From positions 36,128,759 to 36,192,758 of the forward strand of contig CM037781.1 of NCBI GenBank assembly GCA_021229015.1: a stretch of DNA of 64,000 bases, written 5' to 3'. Positions 1 to 10,500 of this stretch are shown here, piece after piece. Made by a program: the position numbers and the translations under genes. The stretch comes from Solen grandis (Eukaryota > Mollusca > Bivalvia > Adapedonta > Solenidae). The notes below the pieces were generated by a model. That model was not told the origin of the DNA, did not search any database, and worked only from the letters and a program-made list of their open reading frames with translations. The first letter of the stretch is position 1. Each line of letters opens with the position of its first letter.

Positions 1-375
1 TCTAAAGTGGCTCCAACTTTTCTCAAGTGGCGAAAATGTTGGCGACATGTTAAAAATTTCCAGTGGAGGCCCTGTAGAAGCTTGCATGCAAAACTTTAAC
101 CAAATTTTCTATTGCATGCAAAACTTTAATCAAAATTTCTAAGTTAAAAAGGGGCCATAATTCATATCAAATTCAGTCAAGAGTTATCAACCTTGGTTGT
201 CTGATGCCCCTGAACATATTTATAAACTTTAAAGTCAATACCATAAATGGTTATTGAGATATAAGGTTGATAGTAACTTGCATGCAAAACTTTAACCAAA
301 AGCTGCAACGCCAATGCCGACGCCGACGCCAGGGCGACTACAATAGCTCTCATATTCTTCAAATAGTCAAGCTAA
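1..375 (+). repeat. interspersed repeat with 'gcatgcaaaactttaacc' units
   Basis: Three spaced copies of ttgcatgcaaaactttaa (from about 84, 112 and 279) precede gccgacgccgacgccagggc and atagctctcatattcttc at 314-375. The GC-rich 'GACGCCGACG..TAGCTC' end is the pattern of abundant molluscan repeats. Probably a non-autonomous element; its 5' end is outside the window. Confidence 0.6.
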
Positions 376-1116
376 AAAAACAAACTCTTACACTATATAC
401 CTTTACTAAACCCGATACTTTCTTACCTATTTGTTTTCAAGGCTTAACCTCAGCTATGGTGGCCATGGATGAAGATATGGAGCAGAGATGATACCCCCCT
501 CCCCATTCCCTCCCCCACATTGAATCTCCCACAACTTGTAATCTCTCCCCTAATTCTATCAAGATGAGACGCATGTCAAAGTTGATGGAAAGAAGCTGCT
601 GCCATGTTTATATGAAATGAGGAGGCTTCACTGTAAGGGATGCTGGAGTGGAAATCCCATTACCTCTCCCACTTCTCCATTATGAGGCCCCCTGTCTCAG
701 CAGTTGTTTCCACAAAGAAATCTCTATACAACAGAGATAGTGTTGGGTTGAAGTAAGCTTACTTGAAAGCCATAGTCAGACTTCTAGTTTTCCATCATTT
801 TTTTAATTTTCTTTTCCATTTCTAACTTGAGTAAAAAACACGAAAATTAGGGGAAATTAGGGGGGAAATGTTTACAAAAAATCTGCTTGATGCTTAAATC
901 TGCATTTATTTAACAGGTAACAACCAGTTGCTGTCTAGTACTTGGTTACAAGTACAGGGTCTTAATTAGTTCAAGTTTCCAGCTATAAGAATCTTAATAA
1001 AAACACCCCCTCCTTTCTCATTAGCCGCCTTACTGTGAACATGTCAATCTGATTATATTGTATATGGTTTTAATGTACAATACCAAAACAGTGACAGGAA
1101 TAGCTTCATTTTTTTT
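376..1116. other. no gene recognised
   Basis: AT-rich sequence with a C-rich patch (490-560). No exon, RNA or repeat family could be assigned. Confidence 0.5.
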
Positions 1117-1120
1117 TTAA

Positions 1121-1354
1121 CCCTTTCCCTCATATAGACTCATTTTGACGCACTCAATAGGTACCACATAAAGCCTGATCTGCAGAAAGCCACAGTTAAA
1201 CCTTACCAAATTTAATAAAAAAATCCTCATTTCCAGACCAGTGAGGAGCAGCGAACAGCATAAAACCTGATCAGCCTGCGAGTTACTCGCAGGCTGATCT
1301 GGTTTTATGCTGTTCGCATAGGTCTTTTCATGGTGTCCTCTATGAGGGAAAGGG
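1121..1354. mobile_element. piggyBac-like palindromic MITE, intact (234 bp)
   Basis: Flanked by TTAA on both sides, with terminal inverted repeats CCCTTTCCCTCATA / TATGAGGGAAAGGG and a second inverted repeat in the centre (GCCTGCGAGTTACTCGCAGGC). TTAA target sites and CCC..GGG ends are the mark of piggyBac transposition. It encodes nothing. Same length as copies at 6,626 and 58,602. Confidence 0.85.
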
Positions 1355-1789
1355 TTAAACACATTACAAAATAAACTGATTGGGAAATGATCCATCAGTA
1401 CAGTGCCTTAAATGGACCAGTACTTACATATAGGAAAGACTCTTATTGGGTTTGAACTCATTACCTTTTGGATCCACAGTAACGCACTCTAAACTTATCT
1501 TTTGTTCATCACCAAAAGCTGGCAGGTGAAGGCCCTAATCTTTAATCTGTTCCTCTGTTGTGACATTGCATTCAACTAACAGCATATATCGTTTCAGACT
1601 GTGTTCAAGCTGAGATTGATGTAATGCAGCCCCACAGTTAACAGCTGTATGCTGCCAGGGACAAGTGTTGAGATACCACATGATACCATACCACATAACA
1701 CAGACACCATGCCATGTAGTTCTGCATTTATCCTTACATACTGATCGAGCACTTAAAACAAAGACCATATCAGTACTTTTACTGAATTA

Positions 1790-2066
1790 TTGTTTGTTTG
1801 TTGGATTTAACGTCCCACCAACAGTATTTCAGTCATTTGGAGACGATGTCTACTTGAGACAGATATAGTGCTGCCACACTGCCGTATCATGCCGTAAACA
1901 TGTGACATGAAACCACACCCAGTCACATTATCCTGACACCGGGTCAACCAGTCCTGCAACTACGCTTATATGCTGAGTGCTAAGCAAGGGAACTATACAA
2001 GTACCATTTTTACAACTGATATGTCACGGCCGGGGATCCAACCAACGACCTCCTGATTCCGGGGCT
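1790..2066 (-). mobile_element. SINE family A, near full length
   Basis: On the minus strand: tRNA-like head with a B-box-like ggatccccggcc, body with ccttgctta.gc.ctcagcatat and cgggtgtggt, and tail CATTTGGAGACGATGTC reversed, ending in GGTGGGACGTTAAA(CAAA)n. Matches the other family-A copies in this window over its whole length. Confidence 0.8.
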
Positions 2067-2199
2067 ACTTAATCACAATGCAAACAATCAACCCTGTGAA
2101 GTCCTCTTCATGAGTTTAACATTGCATGCATTCACTAGAAAGTAGGTTTTGCATACACCATAACAGATTTGCATATAATTGTTTTTATTGCCAACATTT

Positions 2200-2350
2200 T
2201 GTTTGTTGCTTTACTGGCTTTGAAATCCCACCTACAGTTCTCTAATTGTTTATGGACATGTGGGTGATATCATGTTGCAGGTAAATGGCATGATACCACA
2301 CCCAGTCACATCATCATGACACCAAGCCAACAAATCTTGAAACTTCCTTG
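2200..2350 (-). mobile_element. SINE family A, degenerate fragment
   Basis: Retains catgataccacacccagtca and gacaccaagccaac of family A; head missing. A short tail fragment of the same family (tgttttaacatcccaccaat) is at 2,701-2,765. Confidence 0.55.
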
Positions 2351-2765
2351 AATGCGCCAACTTTTTTTTAGATCTTCATTCTTTTTTTTTTTGGCATGTT
2401 TAACACAACAACCAAGCTTGGAGAACAGTCACAAACGAAATCAAGGACACGTTTCCACAAGTAGTTGTGAAATATAAACAAGTAGACTAGACAGTTAAGT
2501 GTGAGTAAAAAATAGAAATATAATTATGAAATGTAATGAAAAATTATGGTAAGCAATTTTGGCCAACAAACAACAATCCACAGATAAGATCTTTTAAGGT
2601 GCCATAAGCACTGCGTGACAATGTCTTTTTTCTTATCTGAACATGTACAAGCTGAAAGAAATCATGAATATTGATTAAACCCATGTTCTAGAATAACCAA
2701 ATGTTTGTTTGTTGGTTTGTTTTAACATCCCACCAATAGAGACTAAATCTACTTCAGACAACTAA

Positions 2766-3324
2766 GATGAAAAACTGAAGTTTGTAATGCAGATTAGACA
2801 AAATGTGACTATTTATAATACATACTGGAATGGACAAATCAGGCAAATGAAGCAGTCCCTGAACGCTATTTTATTCCACATGGTTCATACAAACTTTCTG
2901 AGGCAAAATTTAAGGGTTTTTCAAGATTTTTTTTTTTTTAAGGCCAAAAATTCAAAATTAAGGACTTAGTTAAACCCACTTATGCTTTAAATTTTAAGGT
3001 ATGAAATCTCAATTTTTTCACAACTTGATAAACACTTTTTAATGACCAATGCTGAAATTTCAGTCAAGGATTTTTCAAGACCTTTCAGTTAATTTTAAGG
3101 GATTTTCAAGGGTTTTTCAAGACCTGTGTGAACCATGTTCCAGACACCTACATCAGACTTTTTATTATATCTCATTTAATTCCAACCAGTAGACGCTGCC
3201 AAAAATTTTTTGACAAGAATATGGATGTAAAAGAATCAACAGTCCCTAACTATGCAACAAGTCATCTTGCCAGAACATGTTGAGAGTTATGCCACCACTC
3301 TTCTGTTAGTTTGTTGTTGTTTTT
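2766..3324. other. no gene recognised; local repeats of 'tttttcaag'
   Basis: AT-rich. Contains several copies of attttcaaggntttttcaag and gtgtgaaccatgtt between 2,880 and 3,135, as in a degenerate interspersed repeat, but no coding signal. Confidence 0.4.
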
Positions 3325-3656
3325 TAAAGAGGAGATAAACAGGTCAAAATAGACCTAAGAGTTATGGCCCTTAAAGAGAATGTAGCCCTTGTGATAGTGA
3401 ACAAGTATATGAAGTCTGATGACAGACGGTTAATTGTTTGGAAGTTAAGGCCAAGGTATAGAGATATATTGTTTTTCCAATACAACGACGCCAACACCAA
3501 CAACGACGACAACACAGGAGTGATGAAAATATCTTTTTACTTTTTTTACATTTTTTTTCTCTAAAAATGACCTTGAAAAGAACAGGAACATAGTGAGAGT
3601 TATAGAGGGTATAATTAAGCACCCTCAAACATAGATTACAAACAGTTAAAACTTAC

Positions 3657-3801
3657 TGTTAGCTGTCGTCAAAGAAACAAGAGATGTCACAGCAAGCGCC
3701 ACAACTAGGCAGGAATGTAAGTCGGGTCGCATGGTTGTAGGTCAAGGCCAGACTTCAGTTACTTCAGCATCGGAATCACAGACTTGTTTCACAATTTTCA
3801 C
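3657..3801 (-). CDS. first coding exon with signal peptide (gene otherwise not seen)
   Basis: Acceptor gatttcag and donor gtaagt frame 145 bases. ATG is at 3,732-3,730, followed by MRPDLHSCLVVALAVTSLVS and LTTAN, ending in phase 1. The short start with Arg2, a ~14-residue hydrophobic core and a TTA-N boundary make a good secretory signal peptide with cleavage predicted after Ala24. The first ~69 bases would be 5'UTR. Downstream exons must lie at lower coordinates; none is recognisable in 1-3,650, which is mostly repeats, so they may be outside the window. It is transcribed in the same direction as the patatin gene and lies beyond its 3' end. Confidence 0.6.
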
Positions 3802-4315
3802 CTGAAATCAAATCAATCAATGAGTGTTGGCGACAAGTATGCTGTTTTAATACTGTCATCGCTCATGAAATGACCTTCTAGTTTACCTTTGGCATTAAAT
3901 AGAGAAACACTGCTGTTAAGCAGATGTTGCAAAGCAATGCAATGTGATGCGATGGGACAATGTATGTTTAATTCCTATAAAGCTCAATTTTATTCTTTGT
4001 GAAGTAGGGAGAAATATATCCTTTGGGTAATCTTTTGTTTCTTTACTTCTGTCAGTACAGTGCAAACCTGTTCACAACTACATCCTGTATTATCAAACAA
4101 TTTTCGTCTGTCCCATCGTTTTTCCTGTCCAAAATCTGTTTAACTAACCTGACCATAACGACACCTGTCTTACCTGTAATTGACATACAATATTGGTCCC
4201 CCGCCCCACCCCATTAGTGATAATTGCACTATAATAACACTGCTTTAACCAACACATCTGCAAACCGTTACTTTTCGGTGAAGCAAATAGAATGACAAAT
4301 CAATTATGTTAACCC
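3802..4315. other. no gene recognised
   Basis: Upstream of the signal-peptide exon on its strand, so it holds that gene's first intron or promoter. No promoter motif could be singled out. Confidence 0.4.
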
Positions 4316-4329
4316 TTTCCCTCATAACC

Positions 4330-4834
4330 AGGGTTTTTTTTCCTTCCTGGGGGAAGCCACCTGCCGCCCTTCCAAAGGGGAATTTTCGCGCGATTTTAGA
4401 ATTTTAGGGGAAAAAAAGGAGTTGATGTTCATGCAAACTGTACTAACTAAATACAGGTATCTACCATGGATGAACTTTGTTTGATCAGTTTATGATATAA
4501 TGTCAGGAAAGTCAAAAGGTTAAATATTGTATAACATTACAAGGACCAATGGTAAATAGATATTGGTTGAAGAGTAAACAACACAGTTACAGATTTGACA
4601 TCTTCATTGTCATTTCGGAAAACTTAATTGTCTTTATATACTGGTTTAATATATGCATTTGCTATACTTGAACTGTCAAAGACATATTCAATTTGTGCAT
4701 AATATTTAAATATAAAAAAAAAAAAAAAAAAAACATAATTAAAAAAATAAAATAGTTCATTAATTTATACGAAATAGGTAATAATTTTTATAAATAATAA
4801 CCTGACTAAAAACATTATATGGAAATATCAAGTG

Positions 4835-4874
<40 letters not shown>

Positions 4875-5526
4875 TACGTTATATATTCGGTACGTTTAAG
4901 ATTGGATACGCTTTGACTCGCTCCATTAGCGATTAGTGTCGAGTCATTTATACACACTGGTACATCTATGCTATTTACCAGTTGGAATCAAGCTAGGTAA
5001 ATCAATTAATCAATTTAAATCTTTTAAAAGAAACGGTAGTGATGAAACATTGCAAATTGCCGCCATTGTGATGATTGCGCAATTTCACAGCAATTCCAAA
5101 TGCAGGTATAAACAAAAGTCGGTAGAGAGTGTGACAAATATAAACAAGTTATAAGCTGCCAATACCATCCGAGTATTCCACATCTTTGCATAATTAAGAA
5201 GCCTTAGAATGCTTGTTGATTGGATAATCCCACAGCAGGTGCTGGTTACGTAAAGTAGTATACAGTGTAGAGCGACCTGTGTTTTTGTGCATTACGGAAC
5301 TTTAAATAACCGCGGTACTAATTTACTGATTTCTTCTTCGTATGCCAAACACATTCGCCAATTTGACGCGAATTTTTGGTTAAATCGTCGAAAAAATCGA
5401 ACTTTCTTGGGTGGGGAAAAAAACTCAAAGGGGAATTTATGCCTAGTTTGGGGGAAAAAATGTCTTATTTTGCCGAGGGGAAGCCGCCGTTAAACGGCGG
5501 CTCATAAAGAAGGAAAAAAACCCCTG
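4330..5526. mobile_element. hAT-like non-autonomous element inserted into a piggyBac-like MITE
   Basis: Ends CAGGGTTTTTTTTCCTTC (left) and GAAGGAAAAAAACCCCTG (right) are inverted repeats; inside them a second pair is present (gggggaagcc / ggcggcttcccc on reversal). It interrupts a MITE whose left end is at 4,315-4,328 and whose remainder is at 5,527-5,712. CAGGG-type ends suggest hAT, but no 8-bp target duplication can be resolved. No transposase frame. Confidence 0.6.
4840..4870. repeat. poly(A) run
   Basis: About 31 consecutive A, with another 20-base A run at 4,713-4,732. Both lie inside the element inserted at 4,330-5,526. Confidence 0.9.
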
Positions 5527-5712
5527 CAGACTCATTTTGACGCACTCAATAGGTACCACATAAAGCCTGATCTGCAGAAAACCAGTTAAACCTTACCAAA
5601 TTTAATTACAAAATCCTCATTTCCAGACCACTGAGGAGCAGCGAACAGCATAAAACCTGGTTTTATGCTGTTCGTATAGGTCTTTTCATGGTTTCCTCTA
5701 TGAGGGAAAGGG
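5527..5712. mobile_element. piggyBac-like MITE, right part (interrupted and centre-deleted)
   Basis: Same sequence as the 234-bp MITE from gactcattttgacgcac to the end gagggaaaggg, but lacking about 34 bases of the central palindrome. Its left end is separated by the insertion at 4,330-5,526. Confidence 0.75.
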
Positions 5713-5875
5713 TTATTGTTAATTAATTTGTGATAAACTTCGCTCATGTGTTTTTGTTTACGCATGTATACAATCATGTATTTTAACTTTATTTCCGATT
5801 TCTATAAAGCTTGATGTCATATATAGCAAATACATGGACTATCAATTTCAAAGATACGTTCTATATTTTGAAATA

Positions 5876-5961
5876 CAGTAAAACCTGTCTTATCGGACAT
5901 CCTGTCTTATCCGACATTGCAAGTTGGTTCCAGTGGGTGTCGGATAAGACAGGTTTTACTG
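5876..5961. mobile_element. pogo/Tc1-mariner-like MITE, copy 1 (86 bp)
   Basis: TA flanks on both sides; ends CAGTAAAACCTGTCTTATC and its reverse complement pair into a long hairpin. TA target and CAG ends fit the Tc1/mariner/pogo group. The 63-codon frame across it is not a gene. Confidence 0.8.
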
Positions 5962-6048
5962 TATTTCAAAATTTTGAGACTCCATCTACCCAAGCCAATT
6001 GAAACACTTTAATAAATTAAGGAACCAACACGTCCCTTACCCTCTTAA

Positions 6049-6248
6049 CCCTTTCCCTCATATAGACTCATTTTGACGCACTCAATAGGTACCACATAAA
6101 GCCTGATCTGCAGAAAACCAGTTAAACCTTACCAAATTTAATTACAAAATCCTCATTTCCAGACCACTGAGGAGCAGCGAACAGCATAAAACCTGGTTTT
6201 ATGCTGTTCGTATAGGTCTTTTCATGGTTTCCTCTATGAGGGAAAGGG
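6049..6248. mobile_element. piggyBac-like MITE, centre-deleted copy in second duplication unit
   Basis: Left flank TTAA, right flank TTAT; 200 bp instead of 234, with the central palindrome missing as in the copy at 5,527. Confidence 0.8.
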
Positions 6249-6412
6249 TTATTGTTAATCAATTTGGTGATAAACTTCGCTCATGTGTTTTTGTTTACGC
6301 ATGTATACAATCATGTATTTTAACTTTATTTCCGATTTCTATAAAGCTTGATGTCATATATAGCAAATACATGGACTATCAATTTCAAAGATACGTTCTA
6401 TATTTTGAAATA

Positions 6413-6498
6413 CAGTAAAACCTGTCTTATCGGACATCCTGTCTTATCCGACATTGCAAGTTGGTTCCAGTGGGTGTCGGATAAGACAGGTTTTACTG
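6413..6498. mobile_element. pogo/Tc1-mariner-like MITE, copy 2 (86 bp)
   Basis: Identical to the copy at 5,876-5,961; carried along by the tandem duplication rather than transposed. Confidence 0.8.
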
Positions 6499-6625
6499 TA
6501 TTTCAAAATTTTGAGACTCCATCTACCCAAGCCAATTGAAACACTTTGGTACCACTCCACAGAATATATCAGTAATTAATGGTATCCAACACGTCCCTTA
6601 CACATGTAGACTGCCAGACTCTTAA

Positions 6626-6859
6626 CCCTTTCCCTCATATAGACTCATTTTGATGCACTCAATAGGTACCACATAAAGCCTGATCTGCAGAAAACCACAG
6701 TTAAACCTTACCAAATTTAATTATAAAGTCCTCATTTCCAGACCACTGAGGAGCAGCGAACAGCATAAAACCTGATCAGCCTGCAAGTTACTTGCAGGCT
6801 GATCTGGTTTTATGCTGTTCGCATAGGTCTTTTCATGGTTTCCTCTATGAGGGAAAGGG
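6626..6859. mobile_element. piggyBac-like palindromic MITE, intact (234 bp)
   Basis: TTAA on both sides, CCCTTTCCCTCATA ends, complete central palindrome (GCCTGCAAGTTACTTGCAGGC). Third MITE copy in a row in this 2.5-kb stretch. Confidence 0.85.
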
Positions 6860-7129
6860 TTAAAGACAAGGGCAGCCTAGGTATCATACAAATTCTACCT
6901 AATGATGCTGTCTGCCAATTATTCCATATGACCTATCAATTCCGCATCACTATGACATATTACTTTAGCGTTATTCTGATTAATTGCAATGCTAAATGAT
7001 TGTGTCGCAGCGAGCGACTGAGATGATGGATGAATTCTCCCAATAAGCAGTAAAAATAATAACAGATCCAACGCTGGTCAACACATTTTCATAAACAAAA
7101 ATAAACCTAATTACATCGTATCCATTTGC

Positions 7130-7229
7130 NNNNNNNNNNNNNNNNNNNNNNNNNNNNNNNNNNNNNNNNNNNNNNNNNNNNNNNNNNNNNNNNNNNNNNN
7201 NNNNNNNNNNNNNNNNNNNNNNNNNNNNN
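7130..7229. other. assembly gap (100 N)
   Basis: Exactly 100 N, the usual placeholder for a gap of unknown size. It cuts the 3'UTR of the patatin gene 38 bases past its stop codon. Confidence 0.99.
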
Positions 7230-7267
7230 GTTGGTATACTTCCATCTTCTCACATAGTAATTTAAAA

Positions 7268-7594
7268 TCAAGTTTTATCACTCATTAACTTCATATTTAC
7301 TTCGTTCACGTCTGCAGTCTCACCAACTACTTCAACTTCAATTCCTGGACCTTGGACACATTCTTTTTCAGAAGTAACAACAGTGTTATTGTTCGGCAGC
7401 TCTTTGTTTTCTGGAACTTCAATTTTTAGGGAGCAATTTCTAATATCAGAGGCATGCGCCGCGTGGTCTGCACCAAGCATCGGAAATGCACCGGTAGGGG
7501 GAGCTAGAAATGATGGCGACTTCTGCTCTTTCACTGGTGGGTTGTTATTGACGACATAGTATTTCAGGTAGGCTTCGGTTGACCTTCTACCTTG
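7268..7594 (-). CDS. patatin gene last exon with stop
   Basis: Acceptor tttacag. Encodes residues 498-605 and a TGA stop. The first 15 residues (QGRRSTEAYLKYYVV) finish the last patatin helix. The remaining ~90 residues are a low-complexity Pro/Asn/Glu/Val-rich tail with no motif I recognise. The 3'UTR runs into the gap at 7,229, so no poly(A) signal can be assigned. Confidence 0.92.
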   Translation of the reverse strand, partial: QGRRSTEAYLKYYVVNNNPPVKEQKSPSFLAPPTGAFPMLGADHAAHASDIRNCSLKIEVPENKELPNNNTVVTSEKECVQGPGIEVEVVGETADVNEVNMKLMSDKT

Positions 7595-10500
7595 CTGTAA
7601 ACAATATTTGTCCATTTTATCATATTCAGACAATCAAATTCCAGAATGTAGCTCGGCATGCATATCTTACAGTCAGCAAATAATATAGTATGGAGTCACT
7701 GTGGGTTAATAAATGAATGGAAACTTGTATTGTCACAAACTTCAATTAAGTAAAAAAAAAAAATTCATAAAATCGTGAAACTTTAAAATAGTGAACTCTA
7801 ACGCAAAATTTACCATTAGCTGTGGGGAGAGGTTCATGACAATTTATTCAATAATCTGGAGATAAACTGGTATTAACGACCGGCCGGGACAACATTCGCA
7901 CTGTATGCGAAATGCCCGGGAATCGAGTCTCGATCAGATTGCACAGTTTTCTCACCTTGTGATATTCGGCTCCTAACTTTAAAGCTCAGATATCATGTTC
8001 ACTAGACTTTTTTGAAATAAGAAGACGATATTTCACTTCGACGGAGGTATTTATCACAGTCCCGAAAACTCACAATAAGGGTTAAATTGTGTTAGAGATC
8101 GGTAGCTCAGGTGTTAGAGCATTCATCGTGAAAGCGAAAGTCCCGGGTTCGAGCCCGGTCAGACTGTGCATTTTTCTTATCCTGTGACATACTCCCCTGT
8201 AAATTACGAATAAATAAAAGCTTTGTAAGTACTTATATTAGTGGAAAATTGTTATAATATATAGAAGGTGAACCTTTTCTGTGGGATTGACATACAGGAA
8301 CAAAATCAGTGATTTTACAGTATGAGGTGTTGTCAGCAATTTTGATCTTAGAAAAATAAATGTATATAAAGTAGCTTTCTCAGTCCGAAATGTGTGTGCG
8401 TGCTTTTGTATACGGTAGAAATCTCCTACCTCGATTTGTATAATTAAAATTCAGTGTTTTGGTCAGTGTAAGGTTTTAGGTTACGGCCAGGGTTCCTCTT
8501 CCTGTGTATAGTTTGTGTTTGATGTTTGGGCTTAAATAATGTTAATTTTCAATGTTGAATTACATACATAGTTATAAGTCGGAATTGACAACTTCCTACA
8601 TATAGGCCGAGGAACATACCGTAATAGTGAGATATGAGTAACACGTGTGATACCTCGCTGAGATAATAATACAAGACTGTATGTGTTTGTGTGCGTATGC
8701 AAGCATAATACATGATACAGTGCCATTATAAATGATAAAAAAACTGATCAATAAAAAAGACATATATGAATAAAAAATCGTTTTGTCTTCTATTATCCCT
8801 AGCTTTTCTTGAACTTTAAGGCTTTAATTGAAAAGAACACAGTTAAACTAATTTTCCGCGGGTAAATTATTGTGAATATCATACTATAACATGTGCTCAC
8901 CTCAACCACGAAGTTGCGGTCCTCTTCCTCAAGTGTGAAATCTGACGTTCCGACATGACCCGTGTTTATACCAACAGTCCTGTCTATGTCTCTTTCCTGC
9001 AAATATACGAAAATATTGGTTAACTTGGGTTAACAGAACCCTTTATGATTACGAATTGAACATATTGGGCGTATTCATTTGGACATTGACTCATCTCTTG
9101 TGCGTAACATGTTATCTCTTTGAGTTAAATCAGAATCTCGAGTTACTTGAGAATTATGAATTCATGTCTAAGTTGTAGCCCAGACAATTAAGCAAATCCG
9201 GCATCATAATCTTTCAACTGAAAGAGGAACCTTGACTTGGGAGCCAGGGACTCGGTTCATGTATACTTCTCCTCACTGGGGCAAACACTGTTGCCAAGTT
9301 ATTTGAAAATCCTTCCATCCATGTCTAAGTTACTGCCCGGACAAGCTTATAAAAAGACGCTCAAACGTAAATACATCGAACATAAGTTGAGATCGACAAA
9401 ATCACTCTGATGTAGACTTAATTCGATAATTACCTCTACGAAGATTCGCTTCACATTCGTCAGCAGAGCAGACTGGAGAGTATCAAAAAACGAGAACAGC
9501 CCCCGGATTTCTTTTCTTTGGTAACCAAGGAAACGTGCTTGAAGAGACACACCGGTTCTCTCAATAAAGTGAACAATTTCGTGGTAGTACACCTAAAACG
9601 ATAAATGGTTATCATTATTTTTGTATATCCAGAAAAAATGAAACGAATATTTTCTTCAAAGTTTTAACCTCATATTCAAATTCTACCTCAATAATATTTC
9701 ACCTTTTTTCAGTGTGATTTACTTAATTAACACACAACCGGAAATATGTCATCACTGACGTCATCATACCTCCCCATTTCCGTCTTCATCAAGTGCGTCC
9801 ATGGCTTCATCAACAGTGACGTTCTTTCCAAACAGTCTCTCAACATAGCGAGGTGGGAAGTCGTCCGTCTGAAACATTAAAACTGGCTAAAATTGTTCAA
9901 AATTTAATTACTTTTTTCTGGTTTAATGGCATTTGTCTGGTGCAAACATGTGACGAACAAAGTGAAACCTCATTGTGGTATCATGTCCTCGACAAAAGGC
10001 ATGATATCACAGATAATACCACTTTCTCGACACAGGGCCAACCAGTTTTGGAACTACCCTAACACACCAAGCATAACAAAGGTTAGCTACTCCAGGACCA
10101 TTTTAACGCTTTGACACGTAAAGGATGAGGATCAAACCTACCACTCCCCGTCTTCAGATCTGAATTTTGACCACTCGGGAACTGGTATGGACTGTGTTAT
10201 AAAATAATGTAGAACAATACAAAGGTATCTGGTACGTTAATTTCACCGACAAACTGCCGCATTAAAAATAAAAAAGTTCAACATGCAACCTCATATTATA
10301 ATAAGAAGGTAGGTAACTTTTTCCATTAAAATCGTATATATGTCGTTTCAATTGCCGTAACTCCTTTATTATTGATAGATTTCCATAAAATTAGTCTTAT
10401 TTTGTGTGGAAAGGGTGAATAAAGACATACAAGGACGAAAAACACCCTCTTGCCTGAGGAATCGCCCTAAAAATGTTCATGAATACACAAACACGTTTGG

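Larger units (their letters stand above)
5528..6599. repeat. tandem duplication, unit about 537 bp
   Basis: The block from 5,528 to about 6,063 (centre-deleted piggyBac-like MITE, spacer, pogo-like MITE, then caacacgtcccttac) is repeated from 6,064 to about 6,599 at an offset of 536-537 bases, with few differences. The junction falls in the MITE end, suggesting unequal exchange between MITE copies. Confidence 0.85.

Noticed and set aside
5811..6539. Two identical 63-codon frames suggesting a duplicated small gene
   Set aside because: They span the pogo-like MITE hairpin and were copied by the tandem duplication.
8098..8170. Functional tRNA gene
   Set aside because: A and B boxes are present but the ends do not form an acceptor stem and a SINE tail follows; a second decayed copy lies at 7,876.
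9243..9433. Additional patatin exon between exons 12 and 13
   Set aside because: Exons 12 and 13 already join in phase 0 and follow the usual patatin order; no extra conserved segment is needed.
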